Positions 1-9,475 of a DNA stretch of 16,021 nucleotides are shown here, in pieces; position 1 is the stretch's first letter; each line of letters opens with the position of its first letter. Origin of the DNA: Ichthyophonus hoferi (Eukaryota; Opisthokonta; Ichthyosporea; Ichthyophonida; Ichthyophonidae); NCBI GenBank assembly GCA_002751075.1, contig NAOQ01000407.1, positions 1 through 16,021 of the forward strand, given 5' to 3'. The notes beneath the pieces are model-generated. The model was given only the letters and a program-made list of their open reading frames with translations. It ran no database searches and had not been told where the DNA came from. A program made the translations under genes and the position numbers.

Positions 1-480
1 CATTTGAGGGTGGTATCCAATTTGGTCAATTCCGGTATAATTGCAGTGCTTTTGGGATTAGTCTAGCTAGTTGTTATTTCCACCCAGTCACCATCGTCTT
101 GTGACTAAAACTGATCAGTTACAACTCACTCAGTTAAAGATGACAATCAAAGGGTGAGCAAATATGTTTGCCGAGGAAATTTCGCATCTGTTCCACCAGT
201 TTCCTCAATATAGTAGTTCACACAGGTATCTCAAGAGATGTGACACTCATCATCTCATCATACTTACGAAAGTAGTATTATTGGATCTATCTCCAATGAA
301 AGAGTCTACGAAGAATATGCTAACTGTCAACTTATGCCTATGATAAAGTTGATTAACAATAGTTCTACTTGCAGGTCAAGTGATCCAAATATACAATGAC
401 TGTTAATAAAAAAAAACTGTATTATTTATTTTTGTGTCCCTCTTTATCCCGTTATCTAAATATAATAACAATACCGCGCC
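1..480. other. Unassigned AT-rich sequence
   Basis: I see no recognisable gene, RNA or terminal repeat. One 59-codon open frame on the plus strand starts near 167, but it resembles no family I know and is within chance expectation. The stretch may be old repeat debris flanking the copia fossil to its right. Confidence 0.5.
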
Positions 481-495
481 TTGATTTGAGTCTAA

Positions 496-535
496 CTCCT
501 TAGTAATATAAACTAACTCATTAGTAATATAAATT
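496..535. repeat. 20-bp tandem duplication
   Basis: Two adjacent near-identical 20-base units share the core TTAGTAATATAAA, starting near 496 and 516. They directly adjoin the longer tandem array that follows. A decayed copy of the core (TAGTAATAT) recurs at about 624. Confidence 0.7.
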
Positions 536-670
536 ATCCGGTATTATCATTTTACAATGAGTCCGGCTCACTGATAAGATAAGTGATCCGGTATTATCAT
601 TTCACAATATGAGTCCGGCTCGCTAGTAATATCAGTATGAGATAAACGATCCAGTAATATAATTTCACAC
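536..670. repeat. Degenerate 50-bp tandem repeat
   Basis: The motif ATCCGGTATTATCATTT, followed by CACAAT/ACAATGAGTCCGGCTC, occurs at 536 and again at 586, 50 bases apart. A third, weaker copy (ATCCAGTAATATAATTTCAC) starts at 649. The array ends just before the copia-like fossil. It could be a decayed subrepeat of that element's untranslated region or terminal repeat, or an unrelated minisatellite; the sequence does not decide. Confidence 0.7.
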
Positions 671-849
671 TAACTCAGGAGGAGTTGTGTGAAAGCAATA
701 GGGATAGGGAGATTGAGAAACCCGGGAGGGATAACCAAGTGGAGGGAGAGGACAATAAGAGTATGGGAAACGTTGAGGAGACAAGCCAGAGTGAAAAAAT
801 GGACACATCTTCACAGAAAAGAAAATATGCACCCTCCATTACTAGGTCA

Positions 850-1190
850 GGTTGAAGATACCAACCAGACCCTACCTCAACACATGCAGCTTACTCAGCA
901 ACTGAAGCCAATCTATGTGGCCAAGCTATACCCAAGTCAGTCCATGAAGCCATGAGCTCCCCTCAATGGCTACAATGGAAAGCGGTTGTGCAACAGGAAA
1001 TGAAGGACCTGTCAGATAATTGCACTTGGATAATCGTGGATAAACCAAAATGGGAGCTATTGTTGACACTATTGTGGATTTTTAATATCAAAAGGGATAG
1101 CCATGGGAATATTACTAAACGCAAGGCATTACTTGTAGTAATGGGGATCCAACAACGGAAAAATATTGCACTGCGTATCAAACCATATTA
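850..1190 (+). mobile_element. Ty1/copia retrotransposon pol fossil
   Basis: The translated sequence matches the junction between integrase and reverse transcriptase of Ty1/copia elements. A conserved lead-in is followed from about 950 by the start of the reverse transcriptase domain: the SSPQWLQWK motif, a QQEM.DL..N.TW stretch, and then IKRD.HGNI.KRKALLV, which corresponds to the usual KRD.DG...R.KARLV. Only this small part of pol is recognisable. The rest of pol, the gag gene and flanking long terminal repeats are not identifiable nearby, so this is an old, broken fragment. The family call rests on the first strand of the reverse transcriptase fold and is fairly secure; the outer limits are approximate. 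Confidence 0.75.
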
Positions 1191-1589
1191 AGGCACCCCC
1201 AAAACCAACCTTTTGCAGGTTTTGCTCCAACAACAATGAAGGCCAAACATAGGATAGATTCCATCTATAATAGCCCTGGAAGGATAATATCGTGAAAGAA
1301 ATAATCTTGTTGGTTACTATAATTGTTAGTCATAAGGCCATTGGTAGGGAAGTACAAGACGGCCTATGTATGAATAGTCGGAGCAGTAGAAAAGAGAACA
1401 CGAGTCCAAGGGCCCTAAACACGAGGGGTATACTATAGGAGTAGGCCATGTATGACATATGCATTGTGATCCTACCTGACAAGGTCACATAGATGATACA
1501 AATATTTTTGAGTTAGGTACATTTTTAGATGGAGTAATGTATCTATAAAAAGGTAATCGAGAAAACGAAGTGCAAATAGTACAGAAAGA

Positions 1590-1730
1590 AAGGGTATGTA
1601 CATATGCTGCTTAGCAAGGTGTTTAGATGACGTTCCACAATATATGATGGATTTGTCTTTGTAGAACCAGAATAAAATTGATATGTTGACATCAATATGG
1701 TTTTTTTGCATCCGAGTACGCACATATTTA
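1590..1730 (-). mobile_element. Possible copia RNase H remnant
   Basis: On the minus strand a short stretch reads HIDV, then about 22 residues later a Y..T....LA pattern. This resembles the C-terminal end of copia RNase H (HIDIRYHF ... Y.PT...LAD). It lies opposite in orientation to the fossil at 850-1190, so the two would come from separate insertions or a rearranged copy. The resemblance is weak and the piece is badly decayed; chance similarity is possible. Confidence 0.35.
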
Positions 1731-1963
1731 GGAGGTTAAGTTTGATATAACATGATTGAGTTGATGTAATGAATGTGTTAAAGCCCTCGGCTTTAAGATT
1801 AGATGCAATAAACAGTCACTAAAATTGTTTTATATATACATGCATACCTCTAACTTTCAAATTAACGTCATCTAAGGACCATAAAGATGGGGTTAATCTG
1901 GGCAGAAGTACTAGGCCTTGCTTTAGCATCCTTCCAAAACTTTGGCAAAAAATGGTTACTAGC

Positions 1964-1977
1964 TTTATTCATTTATT
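1964..1977 (-). promoter_or_regulatory. Tandem poly(A) signals, Aven
   Basis: On the minus strand the sequence reads AATAAATGAATAAA, two overlapping-spaced canonical AATAAA hexamers about 340 bases past the Aven stop codon. A nearer but variant hexamer, TATAAA, sits at 2252-2257, about 65 bases past the stop, and could be used instead. Which one is used cannot be told from sequence. Confidence 0.45.
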
Positions 1978-2319
1978 ATTCCTTTGGGAGGTTAATATCT
2001 TTATAACCATCCTAAAGCAGTAATATTTACTGGAACGTTGCACAGAGACTGTGAGAGGTTGGGCCGGGGTCTGACATCAATTTACCTAGTTGCACATAGA
2101 AATAAATATTTTTGCTTTTTAAACCAAGTCCACATTGACCTCAGGCGAAAAGGCACATCATAATAAAAGAATGAATAGAATCTATTTATAGTAAAAAGGT
2201 TGTTGCAAAAGTCATCTCTGCTCCAAATTGTATATTATCAACATACTGTGGTATTTATAATAAACCAAAGCACAAAGTTGCAAGCAGCCACATCAACCCA
2301 ATCCTCTAATACTCTCCTG

Positions 2320-2828
2320 TTAATCATCTAATACACTATCTAGCCAGTCCTCGAGGTCTTCCTCCTTTCTGTCCTCTTGTGGGGTGTAAGCTACAGAATG
2401 CTGCAAGTTATGCGGTGTATCAGGTATATCACTGTATGCCCTTCCATTCAAGGTGGGCTGGGGGGATAGGACTAGACTCTCAAGACCGTGTCTAGCCTCA
2501 GGGGAAGGTGGGGTACTTTTACCCAATGAGGTCGACTCTTGATCAGCACCTAGAAGTGCATCCAGATCATCCTCAAGGCTGTTGTTGTTAGTCTGGGTGG
2601 GAGAAAGGGATAGTGTTGTTATCGCATCATGTAGGGAAGGGGAGGGGGGTTGGGCTATAGGTGGATGGGCAGTAGTAGTTGGCTTTGATTGGGTAGGGTT
2701 GGCTGGGAAGTACTGTGTCTCTATTGGTGAGTTGGATGAGACAGACTGATTGTGAGCTGATTGTGGTAGTAGGCTACTCGAGGTCATCTGATTGGATAAT
2801 CCTAGGGCAATCGGAGTCGGAGGTGTGT
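2320..2828 (-). CDS. AVEN: Aven exon 9, acidic C terminus
   Basis: Acceptor TTACTCCAG|ACA; the exon runs to a TAA stop at 2320. After a Ser/Thr/Pro/Gln-rich disordered stretch come SLEDDLDALLGADQES and the terminal EEDLEDWLDSVLDD. Both match paired acidic-leucine motifs at the end of vertebrate Aven (EEELDLLLNLD and EEELEDWLDSMIS). Confidence 0.85.
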
Positions 2829-5800
2829 CTGGAGTAAGTAAGGTGGTAGATTAGCATATGGGGAGGAATTATTCACAGAAATATCATGAATGAGTCCTGG
2901 CTAGACCAATAAGATTGAGTGCCCAATAGTGCAACTATTATATTAGTATGGCCACCTGGGACTATATAGGGTGGTATAGACCATGCTTTCAGTAGCGAAA
3001 TTGATCGTAGTATGCAGAATGTCCAGTGTTATCCCCCGGCACTCTCCTTGAAATAAAGTGTGCGGCACATTGTTTAACTCTAAGACCATGATCTATGTAT
3101 CAGGTGGTCCCTACTACTAATATGTTATGACAATTCCTGCCCAGCTCCCATTATATTTCCCATAGCTGGAGCCATCTACAGTGGGCCAGTAGCATATTAT
3201 ACAGAAGACTATAGATTGGCAAGTACAAAAAACTTGGTAAAAGATTGTATATATCAAGGTGGGCAAACTGTCATGACGTTATGCCTACTGAATATTCTTA
3301 CATCAAATTATTGGATGGCACATAGTGCTGATTAATGGTAGGCGGATCATTGATACAATAGATCATAATACAGTCTTAATTCAAGACTTGGTAGTCTCAT
3401 TACCAACCATGAGACAGGCGTGTTGTAATGGGAGGGGTTGTAACCTATAAAAATAGAAATCGTGACTATAAAATTGTAGATCCAGAACATATTACATAGA
3501 ATATGTTGCCCAAATATCCTGACGGCTGACCTTACCAGGTCTTAGTATAGATAGTTCTATCAACCGGGCACCATTGGGGCCCATCTTACAGTCATATCAA
3601 GAAATATCATGTATAATTAAATTATTTCCAGGTCAACTCCGACCTAAGCACCTGGCAGACCATCCCCTGCCACCAGACATACACATATACAGTAAACCAA
3701 CCTTTAACAGTAGAGTGTGCTTGATTAGTAGTCAAGGTAGGTGGATGTTGACTGACCCATGTGTCTAGGTTGCTATGTGCCTCCATGTATTGGTGTTCCA
3801 GTTGTTCTACCTGAGTGGGTCCAGATCTTAGGGGTTTGCTATGGGGAAGGTCAATCATGCACCAGCACATAATAAATATCATAACCATGTGAAGATAGAA
3901 ATATATATAATATATTAAATGTAAAGTGAATAAGGAGATCAATGGATGTAGAGAGTAAATACAAGTACACTATATGAAAAGGAAGTATATATATATACAT
4001 GTATAATACAAGCCGTTTATGACTAGGAACGTGACATTGTATAGATCCCAAGGGCCAATCACCTCAAAGAATGATCGGTCTATATCCAATCGGTTATGCA
4101 AAGGAATGCATTGTAAGGCCCGGCATAGATCAATACAATCTACAGCCAATAGACGGAGGGTATCCTGCACATGCATGCATGGGTAGTTATATATTAGTAT
4201 ATGTACACGTGTATACCTTTGTGTATATCTATCTATATTTGAATATTTGTCTGTATTTTTATGGCCACACGACGGGCAACGAGACAATGAGAGTGGTTAG
4301 CGTGTGGTCACGAGATCTTGAAACCACCCTGCATAGGTATTCACAGTGAGGCTCTCTGGTGACAAGTAACTGCAATGCTTCTCAACATAATATACTTAAG
4401 ACAGCTGCGCATCATAAATTAACATGTACATCCCTACAGCCTAAATACAACACACTATCCAAAGGCTAATATTTTGCTATGTAACATTATTAAACACCTA
4501 AGTGTGTAGGCAAGGCAAAGAGTAACACAAAAAAATAGAGAAGTAGAAACAGAATAGTCAGAAAAACGAACAGAGAAAGAATAGAAAAATGAGAAAGGAA
4601 AGACAAGATATATAAAGAGAGGAACGAGAAAAGACAAAGGACAACTACCGGTAGAGAAAAAGTGTCTATCTAAGAAACAGACCTCATTCTCATTGGCTCT
4701 AGTGTTGATCAAATCATTTTCTTCCTGGAATTTAAACTGTGTAGGGGTATCTACACGGCCTGGTAGGAGTGACCATTTACAGTCAGTTAACATCCTGATA
4801 GTCCTGGTCCAGACCTCCCCTCCCCGCGTATTGCATTGCAACAGTCTATTATTCTCGTACTAAAGCCTGGCTAGACAAACCTTAGCATGGTTATAGGGCC
4901 AAAGTAATTCATGGAGTTATGTAGAGTGACTGTCCCTTCTACCAACTATGGTCAAAATGGTTTCCAATCTTTTAAAATAAGAAATGGAAAAGAAACAGCA
5001 TCAAAGGTATGCCTGATAGTAGAATGTATGCAAAGATGTTAAATAACCTACTAGGATCAGTCAACAAGGAGGCCAAACTACCGTGCTCGTCAAAAACCAT
5101 CTCATCTTCTGAGTCAGGAGCTGTACCCCACCCCTCCCTAGTCAAAACATGCCTGAAGCTCATATCTCTTTGAAAAGAGAAGTAAACAAGGACCACAGTG
5201 TTGTGGATTAAGAGTAATGCGTCGTGATAGGTATCAACCACGTCGTGTTCATAATACTGACAGTAGAGGGGCTGTAACATTGGTGCATTATACCAAGTAC
5301 TTGCAATACAGCCTCAGTAATTGGCTATCTCAGCCCATACCAAGGTTCCGACACTGCATCGCCAGCCAATCCAGAATCAGGCTGGCCAGCATGATAGCCA
5401 ATCGTATCCATAACATTAAAATAATCTGATTGGCCTAATAAAAGTATCCCTCTAATAGAAAGGAAGCTCAGCTGATGAATACAAAATAACTCTAAGACCC
5501 CTATTGCATGGAAGCCATGAAAGACTCGAATTGTCAGATGACCAATTATATCATGAGAGAGTTTTATAGGGAATAGGAGTGATTAAGGGTCACTGAGTTG
5601 GGTGAGAGAGCCAATAGAAGGGAGGAAAGAGGGCAGGACACGGAGATAAATGATTGAATAGCCTAGGTGGTAGACAATGAGAGAGGGATATCATACCATT
5701 ATCATGGTCATAGCGGTAGGCATTGGTCTCTATCTTTCGACGGCCATACCATTTTCTAGGCTCCTCTTCCGAGCTACCTTCTGGATCTAATGGTAACATT

Positions 5801-7115
5801 GTGTTAGCAGGTACTAGACCCCAATGTGCTAGTGTGTTAGTGGTAGGGGCTAGATGTAAAAATAATTCTGGGTCAGCCATAAGCCTTGCCAACCCAGTAC
5901 TATGATATGATCGTACTAAAATATTGCAGATGGCTTACAACAGGTTGTAGGCTCCTAGGGCCATCACGTCTTGTAATGTTATTATAGTATCCAGTAAACA
6001 AGCCTAAAAAGACACAGACTTTTAAAAAAAATAGAGACGTAGAAGCACACATAGACGGACGCACAGGCTATAGATCATAAATAGTATAGCATATATATGA
6101 TCTTGCCCTACAGATACCATATCCTTCACCTTCCTATCCAAGAACTTATAGCCGAATATCTAGTAAAGAGGAATATCATTACTATATCAAGGTTACATTG
6201 CTTCCTCTTAAGTAAATCACCAGTACTCACTTTGTTGATTATCTACTTGATGTGTGAATGGTTGACGTAGTTTTGCCTGGAGATGGATGCCAATTAGATC
6301 ATGCTGACACACCATTTATGGTATAGGAGGCAACCTACAGACCTATATGTACAACTATACGCTCAGACAAGCATGTACGTCTCCATAGATAGGCACATCA
6401 AGCTATACTTGATTAAATAAATACATCGACACAAAGGATCAACAAATGACCATATATAGGTCCAAATGAAGAGCTCATACCATTGGAGGATTATTGGTGG
6501 GTGCTTTCCCTGTAGGTTTGTCACTATTACGGCCCTTTTGCGCCTTTTTGGCGACGGTTTCCTTGGCCTGTCCATCCTTACTTTCCTGAAGTATTACTAT
6601 ATAAGGTTACTATAATCACATTGTCATTGGTGCTATTATACTTAGTACGAGACTGATTGCACTTCATTACCTATGGGCAACAATATAATATTTAATATAA
6701 TCTACCAATCCCCAACAGGTAACCATTTTGGTATAGCCAATGCTCTGCCTCCCTCCAGTCTCTGATAACAATTACAGTTGAAAAGTACTGCGTGGAAAGC
6801 TATTGAGTCAACCAAATTGCCTCTTTACTTATATAGACGGTGATGATTGCCTTATATTATGCTTCATGTAGTAGAGGAACGACCAGTTAATATTAGATAA
6901 TAGCCCGTAAAAATCTAATAGAAAGTAATAGGCAATTCTCCCTGTCGCGGTTAGGGCTTGGTCTATGCATCCCTTCCACTATAGTGTAACGTCCTCACCC
7001 CTCTATCCCCTCTCCCTTTCCTTCACTCACCCCTCCTTACCAAACCCACTTGTGCTCCTTTGGTCTTGGCCTGGTACTGCCTTGACCTCTTCTGTTTGTA
7101 CTCGTCAGGCCGCAT
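2320..7115 (-). CDS. AVEN: Cell death regulator Aven, nine exons
   Basis: Aven is an adaptor that in vertebrates binds Apaf-1 and Bcl-xL to restrain apoptosis and also acts in ATM signalling and translation. Nine exons chain in frame: 7115-7041, 6585-6481, 6276-6231, 5915-5697, 5165-5048, 4794-4683, 4164-4063, 3838-3811 and 2828-2320, giving 437 residues against 362 in human. From memory of human Aven, the matches in order are RRKIETNAYRYD (human KRKIVSNWDRYQ), WSLL...DTPTQFKFQEEN (FSVLL...DSFSQFRFAEEK), VDCIDLCRALQCIPLHNRL (VDSELLVRALQELPLCLRL), LEDDLDALL (LEEELDLLL) and the terminal EEDLEDWLDSVLDD (EEELEDWLDSMIS). The human glycine/arginine-rich N terminus is replaced by a Lys/Arg/Gln-rich one. 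The Met at 7115 has a good context (GCCATGC); an in-frame Met at 7136 would add seven residues. Least certain are the 28-nt exon and the acceptor at 4794. Confidence 0.85.
3811..3838 (-). CDS. AVEN: Aven exon 8 (28-nt microexon)
   Basis: Acceptor CCTTCCCCATAG|CAA and donor CAG|GTAGAA enclose 28 bases (QTPKIWTHS plus one base). It turns the phase 0 end of exon 7 into the phase 1 entry required by exon 9, which is the main support. A longer open frame crosses the same bases, but its phase fits neither neighbour. Confidence 0.5.
4063..4164 (-). CDS. AVEN: Aven exon 7, leucine-rich helix
   Basis: Acceptor TGTGCAG|GAT and donor GAG|GTGATT bound 34 codons, phase 0 at both ends. The sequence VDCIDLCRALQCIPLHNRL aligns with human VDSELLVRALQELPLCLRL, the most conserved block of Aven. 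Its spaced Leu/Ile residues could act as a nuclear export signal, which is reported for some Aven proteins; here that is inference. Confidence 0.85.
4683..4794 (-). CDS. AVEN: Aven exon 6, QF-F motif
   Basis: This exon encodes KWSLLPGRVDTPTQFKFQEE, the counterpart of human DFSVLLSSAGDSFSQFRFAEE and one of the clearest Aven matches. The acceptor at 4795 (TATCAG) has a near twin at 4804 (ACCAG) that would add three residues in frame. The donor is GAG|GTCTGT, phase 0. Confidence 0.75.
5048..5165 (-). CDS. AVEN: Aven exon 5, acidic insert
   Basis: A strong pyrimidine tract precedes the acceptor AAAGAG|ATATG; the alternative AG two bases upstream would bring in a stop at once. The exon encodes MSFRHVLTREGWGTAPDSED and continues to LLTDPS. 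In human Aven the flanking motifs are much closer together, so this exon looks like a lineage-specific or poorly conserved insert. The donor AG|GTTATT is weak but is the one that fits exon 6 in phase 2. Confidence 0.65.
5320..5402. repeat. Nested inverted repeat in Aven intron 4
   Basis: An outer 10-base perfect stem pairs ATTGGCTATC (5320-5329) with GATAGCCAAT (5393-5402). Inside it, GCCAGCC (5361-5367) pairs with GGCTGGC (5380-5386). It lies wholly in the fourth Aven intron and could be a remnant of a small inverted-repeat transposon or a structured intronic RNA; neither can be shown. Confidence 0.6.
5697..5915 (-). CDS. AVEN: Aven exon 4, conserved RRKI motif
   Basis: Acceptor ATATTTTAG|TAC and donor AATG|GTATGA. 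The exon carries MADPELFLHLAPTTN, an acidic run GSSEEEP, and WYGRRKIETNAYRYD, which matches the Aven motif YSKRKIVSNWDRYQD. It ends in phase 1. Confidence 0.75.
6231..6276 (-). CDS. AVEN: Aven exon 3 (46 nt)
   Basis: Acceptor CATCTCCAG|GCA and a near-perfect donor AAA|GTGAGTAC bound 15 codons plus one base (AKLRQPFTHQVDNQQ). It is needed by phase: exon 2 ends in phase 0, exon 4 must be entered in phase 1, and this exon converts one to the other. Confidence 0.6.
6481..6585 (-). CDS. AVEN: Aven exon 2
   Basis: Acceptor CTTCAG|GAA and donor ATG|GTATGA enclose 35 codons, phase 0 at both ends. The product is Lys-rich and low in complexity (ESKDGQAKETVAKKAQK ...), typical of a disordered N-terminal segment. 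A second open frame also crosses this exon, but it does not match the phase of exon 1. Confidence 0.65.
7041..7115 (-). CDS. AVEN: Aven exon 1 (start codon)
   Basis: The exon encodes 25 residues beginning MRPDEYKQKRSRQYQ, very basic and probably disordered. The donor is TTG|GTAAGG, phase 0. Upstream, an in-frame ATG at 7136 would give MTFLPTA before it; an in-frame TAG lies just above that, so the coding region cannot extend further without another exon. Confidence 0.65.
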
Positions 7116-7206
7116 GGCTGTAGGCAGGAAGGTCATGGTAAGCTAAAGAAAGACATCTTACCACTAATATCGCTACTACTACTAGAGCTGCCATTACCAA
7201 TCCCAT
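7105..7206 (-). other. Hydrophobic upstream open frame
   Basis: Starting at ATG 7206 (or 7194), an open frame MGLVMAALVVVAILVVRC runs in a different frame across the Aven start codon and stops at 7105. It has the make-up of a signal peptide or membrane helix. If transcribed in the Aven leader it would be an overlapping upstream frame that lowers Aven translation. It also contains a donor-like GTG|GTAAGA in phase 0, so an alternative first exon is conceivable. It may be chance. Confidence 0.25.
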
Positions 7207-8530
7207 TGATTCTATAACCAACACGATCAATAAACTACATGAAAGTCTTAGAGGATTAAAGGATTAAAGAATATACGAAAATAAAGAAAATGAAAAGGAA
7301 CTGTTTTAAAACGTAGGTTGTCCGATTTTGATGGTGCTGATGGATAAGAAAGGTAATGTTCCTACCTCAAAATAAACCAAACACCCTGTATCAAGAAGAA
7401 CTGTATTTAGGCCTATTGAATATAGCAAGATAGTCCTAGGTGTCAATAAAATCTCTATTCCACTGTATCTTCTCTCGTTTCTTGTTCTTCTCTTCCTAAA
7501 ACATATCTCAACCATTTTGTCACCCCTCTCTAACAGTCAGGCTGCTCCATCCTACCCGCCCCTCAACTTGTACCAGATGTTTCCAATCTGTTGGTGTACC
7601 TGAATATTTACAACCTAATTGTATAGTATATCAGTCGAATTCGGTTTCTTTTTGTTGAAATTGTACGCCCTCTATCCAGCTGCTCCCGATATAACCTAGG
7701 TTATGATTTACACAGATTTAACTACTATCTATGTTGCCTTACTATACCGTTCTGTTATATCTTATATTGTAAAATACATCGCTCATCTCTAATTATATTA
7801 ACCGCCTATATAATGATACTATTGCCTATAAACCGCGCCATTTGAACTTTGAGATGATATAATTCGTTTGCACTATTTTGGGAGGCTCTTCGATTAGAAA
7901 AGCGCATATGGCCTGTATGATGTGAAGCTATTTTGGTCGGTTCTCTACCAATTGCTTTTTACTTAATTACATTCCTATTGGTGAGTGCTTTCCAACCTCA
8001 TGTTTAATCTTCTTATTTGTTCATAATATACTTTGTTTGGTTCTTTTTAATCTAAATATTACCGAATGGTTTTAATATTTAGAAGTCTGTGCCCCAAGTC
8101 TTTAGTACTTCAGTATTGTTACAATAGGGCTATGTAATCTTGATAAATAATGGAGTTGGGTCTTTATGCCACACTTACAATAGTGTCTATCTATATTCCC
8201 AGGCTGCTTTCTAGAGGTTTTTCCAAGTATATAACTGTTGAGAAACATCTAATAGTCATGTGTTGCACAAGTGATTACATATCACATACTGTTCATGAGT
8301 GGAGTAGGTATATCCTGGAAAACAAGTACACATCCAGACACAAGTTGACAAATACCTCCCAGGACACCAATCTGACCAGCAAGAAATAATTGACACTTAT
8401 TTATATTTATATGTAATAATGGATGATTTCATTAGCTGTACTCTTGACATGCTATTTTTCCTTTTAGAATTTTTTGGAAAAAGATGATAAATTTTTAGTT
8501 ATGTGAGCCTTAAAATAGTTAGTCTTGAAA

Positions 8531-8557
8531 GGACCATGTGCTGGTCAACAATGGTCC
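8531..8557. repeat. Small hairpin
   Basis: GGACCA (8531-8536) and TGGTCC (8552-8557) form a six-base stem with a 15-base loop. It is a short structure without a clear role. Confidence 0.35.
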
Positions 8558-9446
8558 GAGATATGCGAAAGTTCGACTACTATGATTACTATGAAAGACA
8601 CATTAGTCACATAGTCACATATATATATATATAATGGTATACTTCAATAATTTTAAATTTAGGTGAATTTACCGTTGTGTGCAATAATTAATGTAAGACT
8701 TTAGATAATTACTTTTACTATGGGAGATTCATGCCATAAAATTTTTTTGATAGTTATGTTGAGACTTTAAACATATAGTAGTAATTAGCATTGCTGTTAA
8801 TGCTCATCTTGTTGTTTTTAAAATTCCTGTGTGAATCATCCTATCCTCCTTTTTTTTATTAATTGCAATACATTGACAGACACATCCATATGCCTGTAAA
8901 AATCTAAACACTAATAGCCTTTATGCTCGTACATTGTACATCCATCATTATAATAAGTGATACGCATATATTAAATAACTAATGAGAAATTAGTCTCAAT
9001 GTTGTTTTTTGGGGATCGTGTTTTAAATTGACCACTACACTAAGCAATGAGACAAAAATTACGAAAAATAGATCAAGCAAACTATTTTGTAAATATAATG
9101 GGATAAAATATACTGTAGGCCAATTAGGCAGTCCTAGAATGCCCTGTATTGGATATTATCATAAGCCGCGGTAGTTCTAGCGACTTGTCCACAGTTGTCG
9201 GGATCTCCAATTTTATAACTGGTAGTAGTTAATATTGCCGGACTAGTGTTAGCAATAATCGCTTGATCGGATCTGTCTTTAAGGCTCAGTTGTTGTGATT
9301 GAGGTTCTATAGAAGGCCTTTATACCAACTCTCTAGGTAACTGGCTGTAGTAATTATATCTCTGTTCTAATTCAAAAGGGATGGATGCTCTGATGCGCTT
9401 GGTTGCGAATGTGGAAATTGTACAATGAGATTGATCAGTAAGAGGT

Positions 9447-9475
9447 GATACTTTACGATGTAAATAGTAAGTATC
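9447..9475. repeat. Small hairpin
   Basis: GATACTTTAC (9447-9456) pairs with GTAAGTATC (9467-9475) with one bulged base and a ten-base loop. No neighbouring gene explains it. Confidence 0.45.

Larger units (their letters stand above)
1191..2319. other. AT-rich flank and probable Aven 3' UTR
   Basis: Apart from the possible RNase H remnant, no gene is visible here. The right part (about 1960-2319) is probably the 3' untranslated region of the Aven gene, which reads leftward into it. No long terminal repeat or target-site duplication could be paired by eye. Confidence 0.45.

Noticed and set aside
167-346. 59-codon plus-strand open frame near the left end
   Set aside because: No similarity to a known protein and no flanking evidence.
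3622-3942. Longer open frame across the Aven microexon
   Set aside because: Its frame does not fit the phase of the exons on either side, and it lacks a good donor at its end.
8150-8389. 79-codon open frame on the plus strand in the spacer
   Set aside because: It resembles no known family, has no splice partners and lies in AT-rich sequence where such a length occurs by chance.
9138-9427. Two long stop-poor stretches on the minus strand (with LEQRYNYYSQLPREL)
   Set aside because: It looks coding at first sight, but the lengths are within chance and no family or splice path was recognised.
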